Below the pieces are notes generated by a model. That model was given only the letters and a program-made list of their open reading frames with translations, did not search any database and was not told where the DNA came from. The position numbers and the translations under genes were made by a program. Positions 16,894 through 25,206 of a stretch of 39,567 nucleotides of DNA are shown piece after piece (positions within the stretch are counted from its first letter, which is position 1; each line of letters opens with the position of its first letter). This DNA is from an uncultured Lachnospiraceae bacterium (GTDB lineage Bacteria; Bacillota; Clostridia; Lachnospirales; Lachnospiraceae): the NCBI GenBank assembly GCA_947588845.1, contig CANQAR010000030.1:1-39567 (forward strand), written 5' to 3'.

Positions 16894-17130
16894 TGTAAAA
16901 CCCTCTTTTCTTTCTTCTTGCTGATAATTTACCAATATTCTTTCCCGGGGTGATCCCTCATAATGCCGCTTCCGTTCTGTCCCACTCAGACCGGAAACAA
17001 TGACGTTTTCTGATCTGTTTCATTCGGCAGGGCCAGAGCCCTCTTCCCACCTTTCTCATTTGGACGGGAATCGTGCTCTTTTGCTCTGCCTCATTCAGGT
17101 CAGGAACAACTCCTGCAAAAATCCCACGGC

Positions 17131-18177
17131 TCATTCCGGATACAGAAGCAGTACATTCTGCGGCGCGATCCCCAGCATCTTTGGCATCTGCTGCGGTCTG
17201 CGGTCCTTCGGAATTCTCCACCAGAGGTCCGGCGTCCCTTCCTGCTGTCCTGCATACCGAAACATCATCCGCACCTCAAACGGCTCCTCCCGTCTGGCCA
17301 GATACACAACCGGAAACAGGTTCTCCCGCGACTTCGGATTAAAATAATGGGCACGGAGCCCTACCGCGCAGAGATCATCCCTCACCGGCTGCGCCGTCTT
17401 CAGGCAGATTCCCCACTCCGGCACATCCACTTCATATTCCCCGGCTTTTCGCGCGCCCGCGATATTCTTGCATCCTGTCAATATGGCAGCCGCACGGCTT
17501 CCCGGATCCGCGAAAAGTTTCTTTGTTCTTGCCAGTTTCAGCAGCTTTCCGTTGTCCATCACAGCCACATCGCAGCAGAGATAGTAGACTTCATCCCTGT
17601 TGTGACTGACCAGAATCACATCTTTTCCAAATTTCTGCAGAATATGTCTCACCTGCGTCTGAAGCTGTTCCCTCAGATAAGCATCCAGAGCGGAAAACGG
17701 CTCGTCAAGCAGCAGAAGCTCCGGCCCGCTCACCAGCATCCGCGCAAGCGCAACCCGCTGCTGCTGCCCTCCGCTGAGCTGATGCGGATATTTCTTCCTG
17801 AATTTCTGGATCTCCATCGCTTCAATCACATCTTCCAGCTTTTTCTGGCGCGCTGTCCGGTCTTTTTCCCGGCTCAGTCCGCAGAGAATATTTTTTTCCG
17901 CCGTCATATTCGGAAAAAGCGCATAATTCTGAAACAAATAGCCGACGTTCCGCTCCTGCGGCTTCAGGTTAATCCGCTTCTCGCTGTCAAACAGCACCCG
18001 GCCGTTTAAGACGATTCTTCCTTCATCCGGCTTTTCAATCCCCGCAATGCTCTTGAGCGTCATGCTTTTCCCGCATCCCGAAGCGCCGAGAATCCCCAGA
18101 ATCCCTCCCTCATACTCCAGATCAATGCGGAGTGTGAAATTTCCAAGTTTTCTTTTTATATGCACAGAAAGACTCAT
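17131..18177 (-). CDS. modC: Molybdate ABC transporter ATP-binding protein
   Basis: This is the ATPase of the molybdate (or tungstate) importer, 348 aa. Walker A is GASGCGKSM (about residues 31-39), the signature LSGGQQQR and Walker B LLLLDEPFSALD follow, and the switch His lies in ILVSHNRDEV. The C-terminal 120 residues form a TOBE/MOP-like regulatory region. Its ATG overlaps the modB stop (ATGA), so the two are translationally coupled. Specificity is assigned from the modAB partners and the molybdenum context. Confidence 0.93.
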   Translation of the reverse strand: MSLSVHIKRKLGNFTLRIDLEYEGGILGILGASGCGKSMTLKSIAGIEKPDEGRIVLNGRVLFDSEKRINLKPQERNVGYLFQNYALFPNMTAEKNILCGLSREKDRTARQKKLEDVIEAMEIQKFRKKYPHQLSGGQQQRVALARMLVSGPELLLLDEPFSALDAYLREQLQTQVRHILQKFGKDVILVSHNRDEVYYLCCDVAVMDNGKLLKLARTKKLFADPGSRAAAILTGCKNIAGARKAGEYEVDVPEWGICLKTAQPVRDDLCAVGLRAHYFNPKSRENLFPVVYLARREEPFEVRMMFRYAGQQEGTPDLWWRIPKDRRPQQMPKMLGIAPQNVLLLYPE

Positions 18178-18842
18178 GTCCCACCTGCCTTCCTGTTCTT
18201 GCTTTCAAGCATATTCACCGTCAGCAAAATTACCGCCGATATCACCAGATTCACCATCACCCACCGGAATGCTCCGGCCTCGTCGTTCGTCCGCCAGAGC
18301 TGATAAACCGTCGTTGATATGGTTGCTGTTCTGCCAGGCACATATCCGATCAGCATGCTGGTCGCTCCGTACTCGCCGAGCGCCCGGGCAAACGCGAGCA
18401 CAACGCCTGCCAGAATCCCCTGTCTGCAGGCGGGCATCCGGATCCTCCAGAAAATATACGTGTTGGAGAGCCCAAGCGTCTGTCCCGAGTACGCCAGCGA
18501 CAAGTCAAAGCTCTCAAAAGCTCCCCGCGCCGTCCGGTACATGAGCGGGAAAGCAACCACCGCCGAGGCCGCAATCCCGCCGTACCATGTCATCGCAAAC
18601 TGAATCCCGTACCGTGCGAGAAACATCCCGAGCGGTCTTCTGGGACCCAGCAGGATCAGCAGAAAATATCCGCAGACGGTGGGCGGCAGGACCATCGGCA
18701 GCGTGAAGATCACATCCAGCAGTCCTTTCAGGACTCTCGGCAGTTTTGCCACATAATACGCGGCGGCAATCCCCGCAAAGAACACAATCACACAGCTCGC
18801 AGCCGCGATCCTGACGGAATTCCACAATGGATACCAGTCCAT
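18174..18842 (-). CDS. modB: Molybdate ABC transporter permease
   Basis: This integral membrane protein of 222 aa has about five hydrophobic segments, beginning with SVRIAAASCVIVFFAGIAAA. It carries the EAA loop sequence AYSGQTLGLSNTYIFWRIRMP that docks with ModC, and ends ALGEYGATSMLIGYVPGRT, which is characteristic of ModB. Two copies would form the membrane channel. It is coupled to modC by a 4-base overlap and lies 298 bases after modA. The start at 18842 follows GAGGTGAG. Confidence 0.94.
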   Translation of the reverse strand: MDWYPLWNSVRIAAASCVIVFFAGIAAAYYVAKLPRVLKGLLDVIFTLPMVLPPTVCGYFLLILLGPRRPLGMFLARYGIQFAMTWYGGIAASAVVAFPLMYRTARGAFESFDLSLAYSGQTLGLSNTYIFWRIRMPACRQGILAGVVLAFARALGEYGATSMLIGYVPGRTATISTTVYQLWRTNDEAGAFRWVMVNLVISAVILLTVNMLESKNRKAGGT

Positions 18843-19140
18843 GTCCGCTCACCTCATTCTTTTCTTAACATTCCCATTGTTTCACTGCACCTGTCATTTT
18901 CCAGGTTCCGGACCATTTCATATCCCCTGAAATTCTTTTCCAGGACCATGCTGTTCTGAAATCTTGTGCCAGTGACCGAAACTGCAGAGCATGAATTTTT
19001 TCTCCTGAAATCATGCCGTTCTGAAATCTTCCAGAACCTTAGACAAAATTCGGCATTCTGGCTTGGCCTCTTCTGTCCACTCAAACTTTTGCGGTCCGCA
19101 CCTGACCAATTCCATGGCTCTCAATCACGGCAGATCCTGT
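18843..19140. other. modA-modB intergenic gap
   Basis: This 298-base gap is unusually long inside a mod operon. It holds a short direct repeat (GTTCTGAAATCTT near 18953 and again near 19019). A minus-strand frame of 76 codons ends here but has no ribosome site or recognisable domain. No terminator is evident, so modA-modB read-through is likely. Confidence 0.35.
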
Positions 19141-20094
19141 TTACTCAGTCATTGCTTCGGCCATCTCTGTCTCGGCTGCTTCTCCATCGCCAGCCGGATT
19201 CACCGGCGAGAACCCTACATTTTCAAACACAGCCATGCTCTCATCTGTCAGCAGATAATTGAGAAATTCCTGCGCCTCAGCCGCATGAGCGCTGTTCTTC
19301 ATAACCGCCGCCGGATAGATGACCTGGCCGCACATCTCGGCCATCGCATAATCCTGCACAGTCAGCCCTGCGGAGAACGCATCCGTGCAGTAGATCACGC
19401 CGCAGTCGACGCTTCCCTCCGTGATCTGCGTCGTCACTTCCTTGACATTTGTGCCGTAGGAAATCACGCCGTTCGCGGCAAGTTCTTCCTCGCTGAGTCC
19501 GTAATACTCCAGAATTTTCTGCGTGTACTGACCAACCGGCACGTCGCTGTTACCCATCGCCATCAGAATCGTCCCTTCCTCAAGCGCCTTGGCCCAGTCG
19601 TCAAACGTCTCAATCCCTTTCGGATTGTCCTCGCTGACGCACAGCGTAACCTTGTTCTCAAGCAGATCGATCCGCGAGTCCTCCAGGACAAAATCAAGCC
19701 CGTCTGTGTTGACCTCGGAATCAGCCGTGATATCGAGCTGATTCATCTGAAGCTGTCCCGCTGAGATAAACAGATCGCACGCAGCGCCCTCCTCAATCTG
19801 AGTCTTCAGCGTCCCCGATGAGTCGAAGTTAAAGACCAGTGACACGTTCGGCGCGACCGCCTTGTAAAGATCACTGATCTCCGTCAGCGTCTCCGTCATG
19901 GACGCCGCCGCGAAGACCGTAAGCTCCACTTCTTCCGCATCCGCGGCCTGCTCTGCTCCTGCGCTCTCCTCCTGAACGGCATCCGCATCAGCTGATTCTG
20001 TGCTCTCCTCAGCACCTGCCGTCAGCACCTGTCCGGACACCAGACCAAGAACTGCCATAACTGCGAGTAACTTTGAAACCTTTTTTCTTTGCAT
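19141..20094 (-). CDS. modA: Molybdate ABC transporter substrate-binding protein
   Basis: This exported binding protein (317 aa) captures molybdate or tungstate. It begins with a signal peptide (MQRKKVSKLLAVMAVLGL, then SGQVLTAGAEE) without a lipobox cysteine, followed by an acidic linker (residues about 28-55). The mature domain has the family motifs VFAAASMTETLTEISDLYK, LVFNFDSSGTLKTQIEEGA and DLFISAG. Lack of a lipid anchor is unusual for a Firmicute ModA; the protein may be retained by other means, or the start may be mis-set. It is the first mod gene after the ModE-like regulator, and has operator-like repeats immediately upstream. Confidence 0.94.
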   Translation of the reverse strand: MQRKKVSKLLAVMAVLGLVSGQVLTAGAEESTESADADAVQEESAGAEQAADAEEVELTVFAAASMTETLTEISDLYKAVAPNVSLVFNFDSSGTLKTQIEEGAACDLFISAGQLQMNQLDITADSEVNTDGLDFVLEDSRIDLLENKVTLCVSEDNPKGIETFDDWAKALEEGTILMAMGNSDVPVGQYTQKILEYYGLSEEELAANGVISYGTNVKEVTTQITEGSVDCGVIYCTDAFSAGLTVQDYAMAEMCGQVIYPAAVMKNSAHAAEAQEFLNYLLTDESMAVFENVGFSPVNPAGDGEAAETEMAEAMTE

Positions 20095-20132
20095 CTTTTC
20101 TTTCTCCTTTCTTTTTCAGAAAATATATATTC

Positions 20133-20200
20133 AAAACGTGGATTTACACGTTTTGTGCAAAGAAAAGTATAAAAATTAATTTAGAAACGTGGATTTATAC
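20133..20200 (-). promoter_or_regulatory. Operator-like repeats upstream of modA
   Basis: AAAACGTG (20133-20140) and CACGTTTT (20147-20154) form a perfect 8-bp inverted repeat with a 6-base spacer. A second site 50 bases away, AACGTGGATTTATAC (20186-20200), repeats AACGTGGATTTACAC (20135-20149) almost exactly. The pair sits between the ModE-like gene and modA, so it is the likely binding site of that regulator controlling molybdate uptake. This is inferred from position and symmetry. Confidence 0.6.
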
Positions 20201-20219
20201 ACCTTATACAAAAAATTTT

Positions 20220-20603
20220 TTATTCGGAAGAGTCCGCGCATTTATAAGGCGGCTTGTCTCCCTCCAGTCTTCCATAGTATTTCTCTACCACACGGTCAGC
20301 AGCCTTCCAGGCCTCCCGCTCCGCCTCTTCATAGACGGACAGCAGTTTTCTCCCTTCCTCCGTAAGCTCCGACCCGTTTCTCCTCATGCGGTGAAGAAAT
20401 GTCATCCCCATGGCAGTTTCTGCATCCCGCATAATCCGCCACGCCTTGCTGTACGCCATTCCCATCTCCTGCGCCGCAAGATTCAGTGAATGGTATTTCT
20501 CCACACCATGAAGCAGATCCGCCACACCCCGGCCAAAATATTCACGAATCTCTGAATCCTTTCTCTGAATCCTGACTCTGGCTATATAAAAATAATCATT
20601 CAT
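20220..20603 (-). CDS. ModE-like winged-helix transcriptional regulator (DNA-binding domain only)
   Basis: This 127-aa protein matches the N-terminal DNA-binding domain of ModE: GRGVADLLHGVEKYHSLNLAAQEMGMAYSKAWRIMRDAETAMGMTF, with the typical LysR/ModE helix-turn-helix and wing (HRMRRNGSELTEEGRKLLSVY). It lacks the C-terminal molybdate-binding MOP domains, so how it senses metal is unclear. I chose the ATG at 20603, six bases after GGAG, over an ATG four codons earlier. It lies 27 bases after the ligase gene and before modA, bridging the ligase/radical SAM block and the mod genes. Confidence 0.88.
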   Translation of the reverse strand: MNDYFYIARVRIQRKDSEIREYFGRGVADLLHGVEKYHSLNLAAQEMGMAYSKAWRIMRDAETAMGMTFLHRMRRNGSELTEEGRKLLSVYEEAEREAWKAADRVVEKYYGRLEGDKPPYKCADSSE

Positions 20604-20629
20604 AAATGTCTCCATTCAGACAGGCTTCT

Positions 20630-21922
20630 TCAGGCCTGTCCATTTAAACTTTCCAATATCTTTCTCTTAGCCAGATAACAAGGCAAATCCCCCGCTTCCA
20701 CGCCTCTCCATGAATATGTGACAGGATAGCCATTCCAGACCTCCGGGAGACACTGCAACGAAACCGCAGAAGATCCACATGCCTGTCCGGCATCCCCCCC
20801 TGACAGCACATATCCTTCCACAAGTAAACTTCCGTCCCTCTGCGTCGCTCTGTAATCGATCACTTCCGGAAAGGAAAAAAGCAGCTCGTCCAGTTCTTCC
20901 ATGGAAATCCTTTTGTCTGTCTCCAGACAGGTTCCGCTCTCACACAAAGAATCTTCTTTTTCAATGCGCGTAACCTTATCAAGTCTGCAAAGTTCACTTC
21001 CACAGGGACACGGCTCCGAAAAAATCCGCGCGCGGTCCCCGGTACGGTACCGGATCAGGGGCATGGCATCCGCCTGTATCGTCGTGATCACAAGCTCCCC
21101 CCATTCTCCGTTGGGAACCAGAAATCCGTCTTCTCCGACAATCTCCGCAATGATATCATTCTCGCGAAGATGCATTCCCTCAAATGCAGGACAGGTCACT
21201 GCCCCTCCCATTCCCATCTCACGCGATCCGTAATGAGGATACAGCTTCGTGTGCAGGAGATTCTCAATCCCGCGCACGACAGAATCCGGACAGACATCCG
21301 CGCTGATCAGCGCCCTCTCCAGGGAACAGTCCGGCCGCATCCTCAAAAGAGACAGCAGCGGTACCGGCATTCCGACAAATGTCTGCGGCCTGTGCCGTTC
21401 CAGCAGATCCAGAAGTTCCCCGTAAGTTTTTCCGACTCCGCCCGGAACAGGTTCGGCGCCAAGACGCCTGATTGCCTCCGAGATCATTTCCCCAAGCCCG
21501 CTATGCCCTGAAAAGGGCATACAGATCAGCGTCCTCTCTCCCGGATTCACCAGTTCAGAAAGACCTGCCGCAAAAAATGAAATGGTGCGCTCATTATCCT
21601 TTTCTGAATAAAAAACCCGCTTGGCAAGGCCTGTCGTCCCCGAAGTCTCCTGCGTGCGCACACGGTCGATCTCCGCCTGACTCAGCAGCACCATTCGATT
21701 TCCAAAACGGACCATATCCTCCCCGGTTGTAAAAGGAAGCTCTGTAAGCTGCTCCAGACTTTCCAGTTTTTCCGGAAAGTTTCCGTAAAATCCGCCCCGC
21801 TTCTTTTCACGGGCAAGCAGGCGATTCAGCTTTTGCAGCTGTATTTCTTCTATATCTTTTCTTGTCAGAGAGGAACGGCCTTCTTTTTCCCTCACCCACC
21901 GATCCAGATTTGATTTTTTCAT
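20630..21922 (-). CDS. AMP-forming acyl ligase of the phenylacetate-CoA ligase type (DVU_1553-like)
   Basis: This 430-aa adenylate-forming enzyme carries P-loop TQETSGTTGLAKRVFYSE (about residues 90-107), HYGSREMG, the ribose-binding YRTGDRAR and a CPCGSELC cysteine pair typical of phenylacetate-CoA ligase relatives. Such enzymes activate a carboxylate with ATP and usually pass it to CoA. No aromatic-acid degradation genes are nearby; its partners are a radical SAM protein, desulfurase and Mo genes. From memory a homologue belongs to the DVU1551-DVU1559 neighbourhood of Desulfovibrio. The natural carboxylate is unknown: a cofactor intermediate or a product of the aldehyde oxidoreductase are both plausible. 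It starts 27 bases after the radical SAM gene. Confidence 0.85.
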   Translation of the reverse strand: MKKSNLDRWVREKEGRSSLTRKDIEEIQLQKLNRLLAREKKRGGFYGNFPEKLESLEQLTELPFTTGEDMVRFGNRMVLLSQAEIDRVRTQETSGTTGLAKRVFYSEKDNERTISFFAAGLSELVNPGERTLICMPFSGHSGLGEMISEAIRRLGAEPVPGGVGKTYGELLDLLERHRPQTFVGMPVPLLSLLRMRPDCSLERALISADVCPDSVVRGIENLLHTKLYPHYGSREMGMGGAVTCPAFEGMHLRENDIIAEIVGEDGFLVPNGEWGELVITTIQADAMPLIRYRTGDRARIFSEPCPCGSELCRLDKVTRIEKEDSLCESGTCLETDKRISMEELDELLFSFPEVIDYRATQRDGSLLVEGYVLSGGDAGQACGSSAVSLQCLPEVWNGYPVTYSWRGVEAGDLPCYLAKRKILESLNGQA

Positions 21923-21949
21923 TGCTGTTTTCCCCCGACTCAGCGTTTC

Positions 21950-23668
21950 TTATCTGTACAACGTTCTGCCCTTTATACTTGTCAGATTATATGCACAGAA
22001 CGGCACCATGCCATAGCGGCTGTCTGTCTCAAGTATATAACATCTCTTAAGACGCTCCAGATCAAGATTGTAAGCGTCCTGAAACAGCATCCCTGAAACA
22101 GCAAATGTATTGTTATGTATGTTCACAAGGAAATCATCCAGAGAAGACAGATCCAGCTGAAGCTGCGCCGTATCCTCGCCACAACAGCAGCCTCCGGATT
22201 CTTCCTCTGCCGCTTCGCCACAGCAACAGCAGCTTTCTTCTTCCGCGGCAGGTTCCGGCTCTCCGCAGCAGCTACTCTCTGTTTTTTCTTCCGCTTCTTC
22301 TCCACAGCAGCAACAGCTGCTTTCTTCTTCCGTGGCAGATTCCAGCTCCCCGCAGCAGCAGCTCTCTGCTTTCTCTTCCACTTCTTCACAGCAGCAACAG
22401 CTGCTTTCTTCTTCCGCGGCAGGTTCCGGCTCCCCGCAGCAGCAGCTCTCCGTTTTCTCTTCTGTTTCTTCTCCACAGCAGCAACAACAGCTTTCTTCCT
22501 CCACGGCAGGTTCCGGCTCCCCGCAACAGCAGTTTCCCTGTGCTCCGCTCCACTGTCGTGCAACGAACTCGCGCGCCTGCTCCGAAGAAGCTGTCGCCCT
22601 TGCCGCGGCATGCATCATTGGTTTCATGCTGCCGTCTGGCTGCCGCAGATAATTTGCCTGGAACGTACAGTAAGGATTCGTCGCATTCCCTCCGGTGAAA
22701 TGCTCTGCCCGCACAACACCGTCTGTCTGCTGTTCCATGAGCAGGAGCATCTTTGGCAGCGTGACCCGATAACTCCCCTGCTCTTCCACACATCTCCCGA
22801 AATAACTGATTGGCTGGAAATGCACGCCCCGCACATACGGCATCCGGCTCTTTGCATAGGAAAGAATCGCTCCCACCTGATCTTCATTGACCCCCGGTGC
22901 GATCACCGGCACCAGCACAACGCCGAGCCCTGCCCTGGCACAGGCATCAATCGCCGCAATTTTTTTATCCAAAAGAGGTTTTCCTCTCAGAGTCTTGTAA
23001 ACCTCATCGTTCATCCCGTCAAACTGCAGAAACACACAGGAAAGTCCCGCTTCTTTCAGCTTGTCAGCATATCCGGGTTCGTCAGCCAGACGCAGTCCGT
23101 TCGTATTCAGCTGGAAAAATGTAAAACCAATCTTCCTGCCTGTACGAATGATTTCAGGCAGATCATCCCGGACTGTCGGTTCACCGCCGGACAACTGAAT
23201 ATTAAAAGGTCCCCCGTGCTCCATCAGATACTCCATCTGCTTTTCCAGTTCCTCAAGGGGGGTATCCTGTCCCTGTTCTCCTGCACTTGCAAAACAGACC
23301 GGACAGCACAGATTGCAGCGGCTTGTCACTTCGAGAAGCACGCAGCAGCCTCTCCGTTCATGCGCCGCGCAGAGTCCACAGTCCTGCGGACACCCTTTTT
23401 CCACCTCTTTAGCGGCAGGAATTTTATCTGCCGGCTGGAGATTCTTCCCCCATGCTTCATAGCTCTCCACGGAACCTTCCCAGATCAGAGCCTCATACTC
23501 CCCATGCTCCGGGCACTTTTTTACCATGTAAATTCCATCATCCCGCACGATCTTCCTCGCCGGAATCACCTCGAGGCACTCCGGGCAGACACTTTCCGTC
23601 ACGCCAATTTCCGAAAAGTCATTTGATTTCATTTGTTCTTTCTTTGCATATTCAGAACTTTTCTGCAC
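21950..23668 (-). CDS. Radical SAM protein with a 31-cysteine repeat insert (TrsS-like)
   Basis: The 572-aa protein has N-terminal zinc-ribbon-like pairs (CPEC at 28-31, CPEH at 52-55), CPQDCGLC (93-100) and the radical SAM motif C118-x3-C122-x2-C125 (RCNLCCPVC), followed by QLSGGEPTVRDD and NTNGLR for SAM binding. Residues 380-496 are a tandem low-complexity region of CCC(C)GE(P/E)EPAAEEES type with 31 cysteines, then a conserved-looking C-terminus (LDDFLVNIHNNTFAVSGMLFQDAYN). The GTG start lies 8 bases after AAGGAG. The family resembles radical SAM proteins called TrsS in the DVU1551-1559 neighbourhood, some of which are selenoproteins (recalled, not checked). Its reaction is unknown. Confidence 0.86.
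   Translation of the reverse strand: MQKSSEYAKKEQMKSNDFSEIGVTESVCPECLEVIPARKIVRDDGIYMVKKCPEHGEYEALIWEGSVESYEAWGKNLQPADKIPAAKEVEKGCPQDCGLCAAHERRGCCVLLEVTSRCNLCCPVCFASAGEQGQDTPLEELEKQMEYLMEHGGPFNIQLSGGEPTVRDDLPEIIRTGRKIGFTFFQLNTNGLRLADEPGYADKLKEAGLSCVFLQFDGMNDEVYKTLRGKPLLDKKIAAIDACARAGLGVVLVPVIAPGVNEDQVGAILSYAKSRMPYVRGVHFQPISYFGRCVEEQGSYRVTLPKMLLLMEQQTDGVVRAEHFTGGNATNPYCTFQANYLRQPDGSMKPMMHAAARATASSEQAREFVARQWSGAQGNCCCGEPEPAVEEESCCCCCGEETEEKTESCCCGEPEPAAEEESSCCCCEEVEEKAESCCCGELESATEEESSCCCCGEEAEEKTESSCCGEPEPAAEEESCCCCGEAAEEESGGCCCGEDTAQLQLDLSSLDDFLVNIHNNTFAVSGMLFQDAYNLDLERLKRCYILETDSRYGMVPFCAYNLTSIKGRTLYR
22181..22531 (-). repeat. Tandem cysteine-rich coding repeat inside the radical SAM gene
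   Basis: About nine degenerate units of 36-45 bases encode alternating cysteine clusters (3, 5, 3, 4, 3, 4, 2, 4 and 3 cysteines) and acidic spacers such as GEPEPAAEEES and EEVEEKAES. On the plus strand it reads as repeated CAGCAGCAGC tracts. The frame is maintained throughout and unit spacing alternates between two spacer types, so the array appears to have grown by duplication of a two-unit module. Confidence 0.9.
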
Positions 23669-23719
23669 TTCTTTTTCTCCTTACTGTGAAAGCTCCGGAC
23701 GGCAGTCGTCCCGTCTTTT

Positions 23720-23995
23720 TCATCCGAGTCCGGCAAGCCAACGCTCCATCTCCTGCTTCTCGTCTTCCCAGTTTTCCTCCGTATAATTGATCTTCACCAC
23801 ATGGGCCGCGAGAATCCCCTTGACTTCCAGCGCCCCTTTTTTCGCGGAGAACACCGGACGCCGGAACTTATGATTTTCATGAATATCGAATCCTTCCAGC
23901 AATTTGGAAAGTTCACTTCCTGTGATTGGAAGCTCATATTCAAATGTCCGTGCCCCGGCAAAGCAGTTCTGCACTTTCCTGCACCGAAATTCCAT
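23720..23995 (-). CDS. Conserved-looking 91-aa protein of unknown function
   Basis: I do not recognise this family. The product starts MEFRCRKVQNCFAGARTFEY and ends with VVKINYTEENWEDEKQEMERWLAGLG; it is compact, with no signal peptide or transmembrane segment and two cysteines near the N-terminus (Cys5, Cys11). I chose the ATG at 23995, seven bases after AAGGAG, rather than an upstream ATG at 24037. It is packed between the cysteine desulfurase and the radical SAM gene, which argues that it is a real, functionally linked gene. It could be a small partner or carrier for one of these enzymes. Confidence 0.7.
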   Translation of the reverse strand: MEFRCRKVQNCFAGARTFEYELPITGSELSKLLEGFDIHENHKFRRPVFSAKKGALEVKGILAAHVVKINYTEENWEDEKQEMERWLAGLG

Positions 23996-24063
23996 TCCGA
24001 TTCTCCTTCCTTCAGAACCACAATTCAGACGCTTCATTTTTCTGCATTTAATTCAATTCCACG

Positions 24064-25206
24064 TCACGAAGATATGTCCTCTGCCATCGCGCGCACCGCC
24101 TCGATCACCACTTCCAGTTCCTCTTTTGTCGTAAACCGTGACAGACTCAGCCGCACCGTCCCGCGCGGCATCCCGATATCTTCCATGATTTCCGGCGCAC
24201 AGTGAAGTCCCACACGGCAGATTATATCGTAGCTTTCTGTGAGAATATCTCCGACATCGGCATTGGACATTCCCGGCACAGCAAAAGATACGACCGGGGT
24301 CACCGGTCCTTCCGGCAAAACAACCCTGCAACCCGCCTCCGTCAGCCCGGTCTTAATCAAATTCAGGAGATCATCCATCCGCTTTTTGTCGGCGGGATGT
24401 TCTTTGCTCCAGCGAAGCGCCGCAAGCAGTCCGTGATAAGACGGTTCATTTCCAGTACCCGCCTCCAGATGAAGCGGCATCTCCTCTGGCATATCGCGCA
24501 GATCGCTGAGTACACCCGTACCGCCGAGCAGATATGGCTTCAGGCTAAGACCCGGGCGCACATAAAGCCCGCCTGTTCCCTGCGGTCCTAGAAGATATTT
24601 GTGTCCTGTAAACGCCGCCATATCCACACCCCACTGTTCGAGCTCCATCGGAATCCAGCCAAGCGTCTGCGAAACGTCAAGCAGCACCGCAGATCCATAC
24701 TGCTTTGCCAGAGCGGTCAGCATGCGGGCATCATTCACAGCTCCCGTCACGTTCGACGCGTGATTCAGGATACAGAGCTTCGGAGCATTTTCTTTTAGCG
24801 CTTTTTCCCATGCCTCCGGCTGTACCCGGCCAAACGCATCTGCACGCAGATAGACAACGCGGACTCCCTGCTGCTCCAGACGATACAGGGGACGCAGCAC
24901 CGCATTGTGTTCCGAGCTGGTTGTCAGCACAACGCTGCCTGCCTCAAGCGGAAACCCGAAAATCCCTTCATTCAGCCCCCAGGTTGAATTACAGCCCAGC
25001 GCAATCTGCTCTGGCCACGAAACTCCCATAACCCAGGCCAGCTCTTTTCGCACTTCCTCAAACACATCAAAATCATTGATACCGCCCCGGTTCGCAGCGC
25101 CCGGAAGCTGACGCACCGCTTCCGCTATTGCCTCCGCAACCCCCGGCGCCTTGGGCCAGGAAGTCGCCGCATTATTCAGATAAATCCGTTTTTCACAGCT
25201 TTTCAC
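24064..25206 (-). CDS. Class V aminotransferase-fold cysteine desulfurase (EF2568 type)
   Basis: This 380-aa PLP enzyme should release sulfur (or selenium) from cysteine (or selenocysteine). It begins IYLNNAATSWPKAPGV, has SSEHNAVLRP, the cofactor-binding Asp/Gln pair in LLDVSQTLG, the Schiff-base lysine in FTGHKYLLGPQGTGGLY and the persulfide cysteine in CRVGLHCAP. The form matches the cysteine desulfurase subfamily named for Enterococcus EF2568, known to accompany selenium-dependent molybdenum hydroxylase genes. The GTG start at 25206 overlaps the end of the NTP-transferase gene by 14 bases. It probably feeds sulfur to the cofactor of the aldehyde oxidoreductase or to the XdhC-type factor. 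Confidence 0.9.
   Translation of the reverse strand: MKSCEKRIYLNNAATSWPKAPGVAEAIAEAVRQLPGAANRGGINDFDVFEEVRKELAWVMGVSWPEQIALGCNSTWGLNEGIFGFPLEAGSVVLTTSSEHNAVLRPLYRLEQQGVRVVYLRADAFGRVQPEAWEKALKENAPKLCILNHASNVTGAVNDARMLTALAKQYGSAVLLDVSQTLGWIPMELEQWGVDMAAFTGHKYLLGPQGTGGLYVRPGLSLKPYLLGGTGVLSDLRDMPEEMPLHLEAGTGNEPSYHGLLAALRWSKEHPADKKRMDDLLNLIKTGLTEAGCRVVLPEGPVTPVVSFAVPGMSNADVGDILTESYDIICRVGLHCAPEIMEDIGMPRGTVRLSLSRFTTKEELEVVIEAVRAMAEDISS

Noticed and set aside
16958-17221. 87-codon minus-strand frame overlapping the modC 3' end
   Set aside because: It overlaps modC coding sequence in another frame and has no ribosome site or domain.
22181-22531. CRISPR array
   Set aside because: The repeat has unequal units, no conserved spacer-repeat alternation, and lies in an intact coding frame; it is a protein-coding tandem repeat.
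22115-23626. 503-codon plus-strand open frame opposite the radical SAM gene
   Set aside because: It is the antisense of a well-supported gene. Its Phe/Arg/Ala-rich repeats are the complement of the Cys/Glu codon array, and there is no ribosome-binding site.
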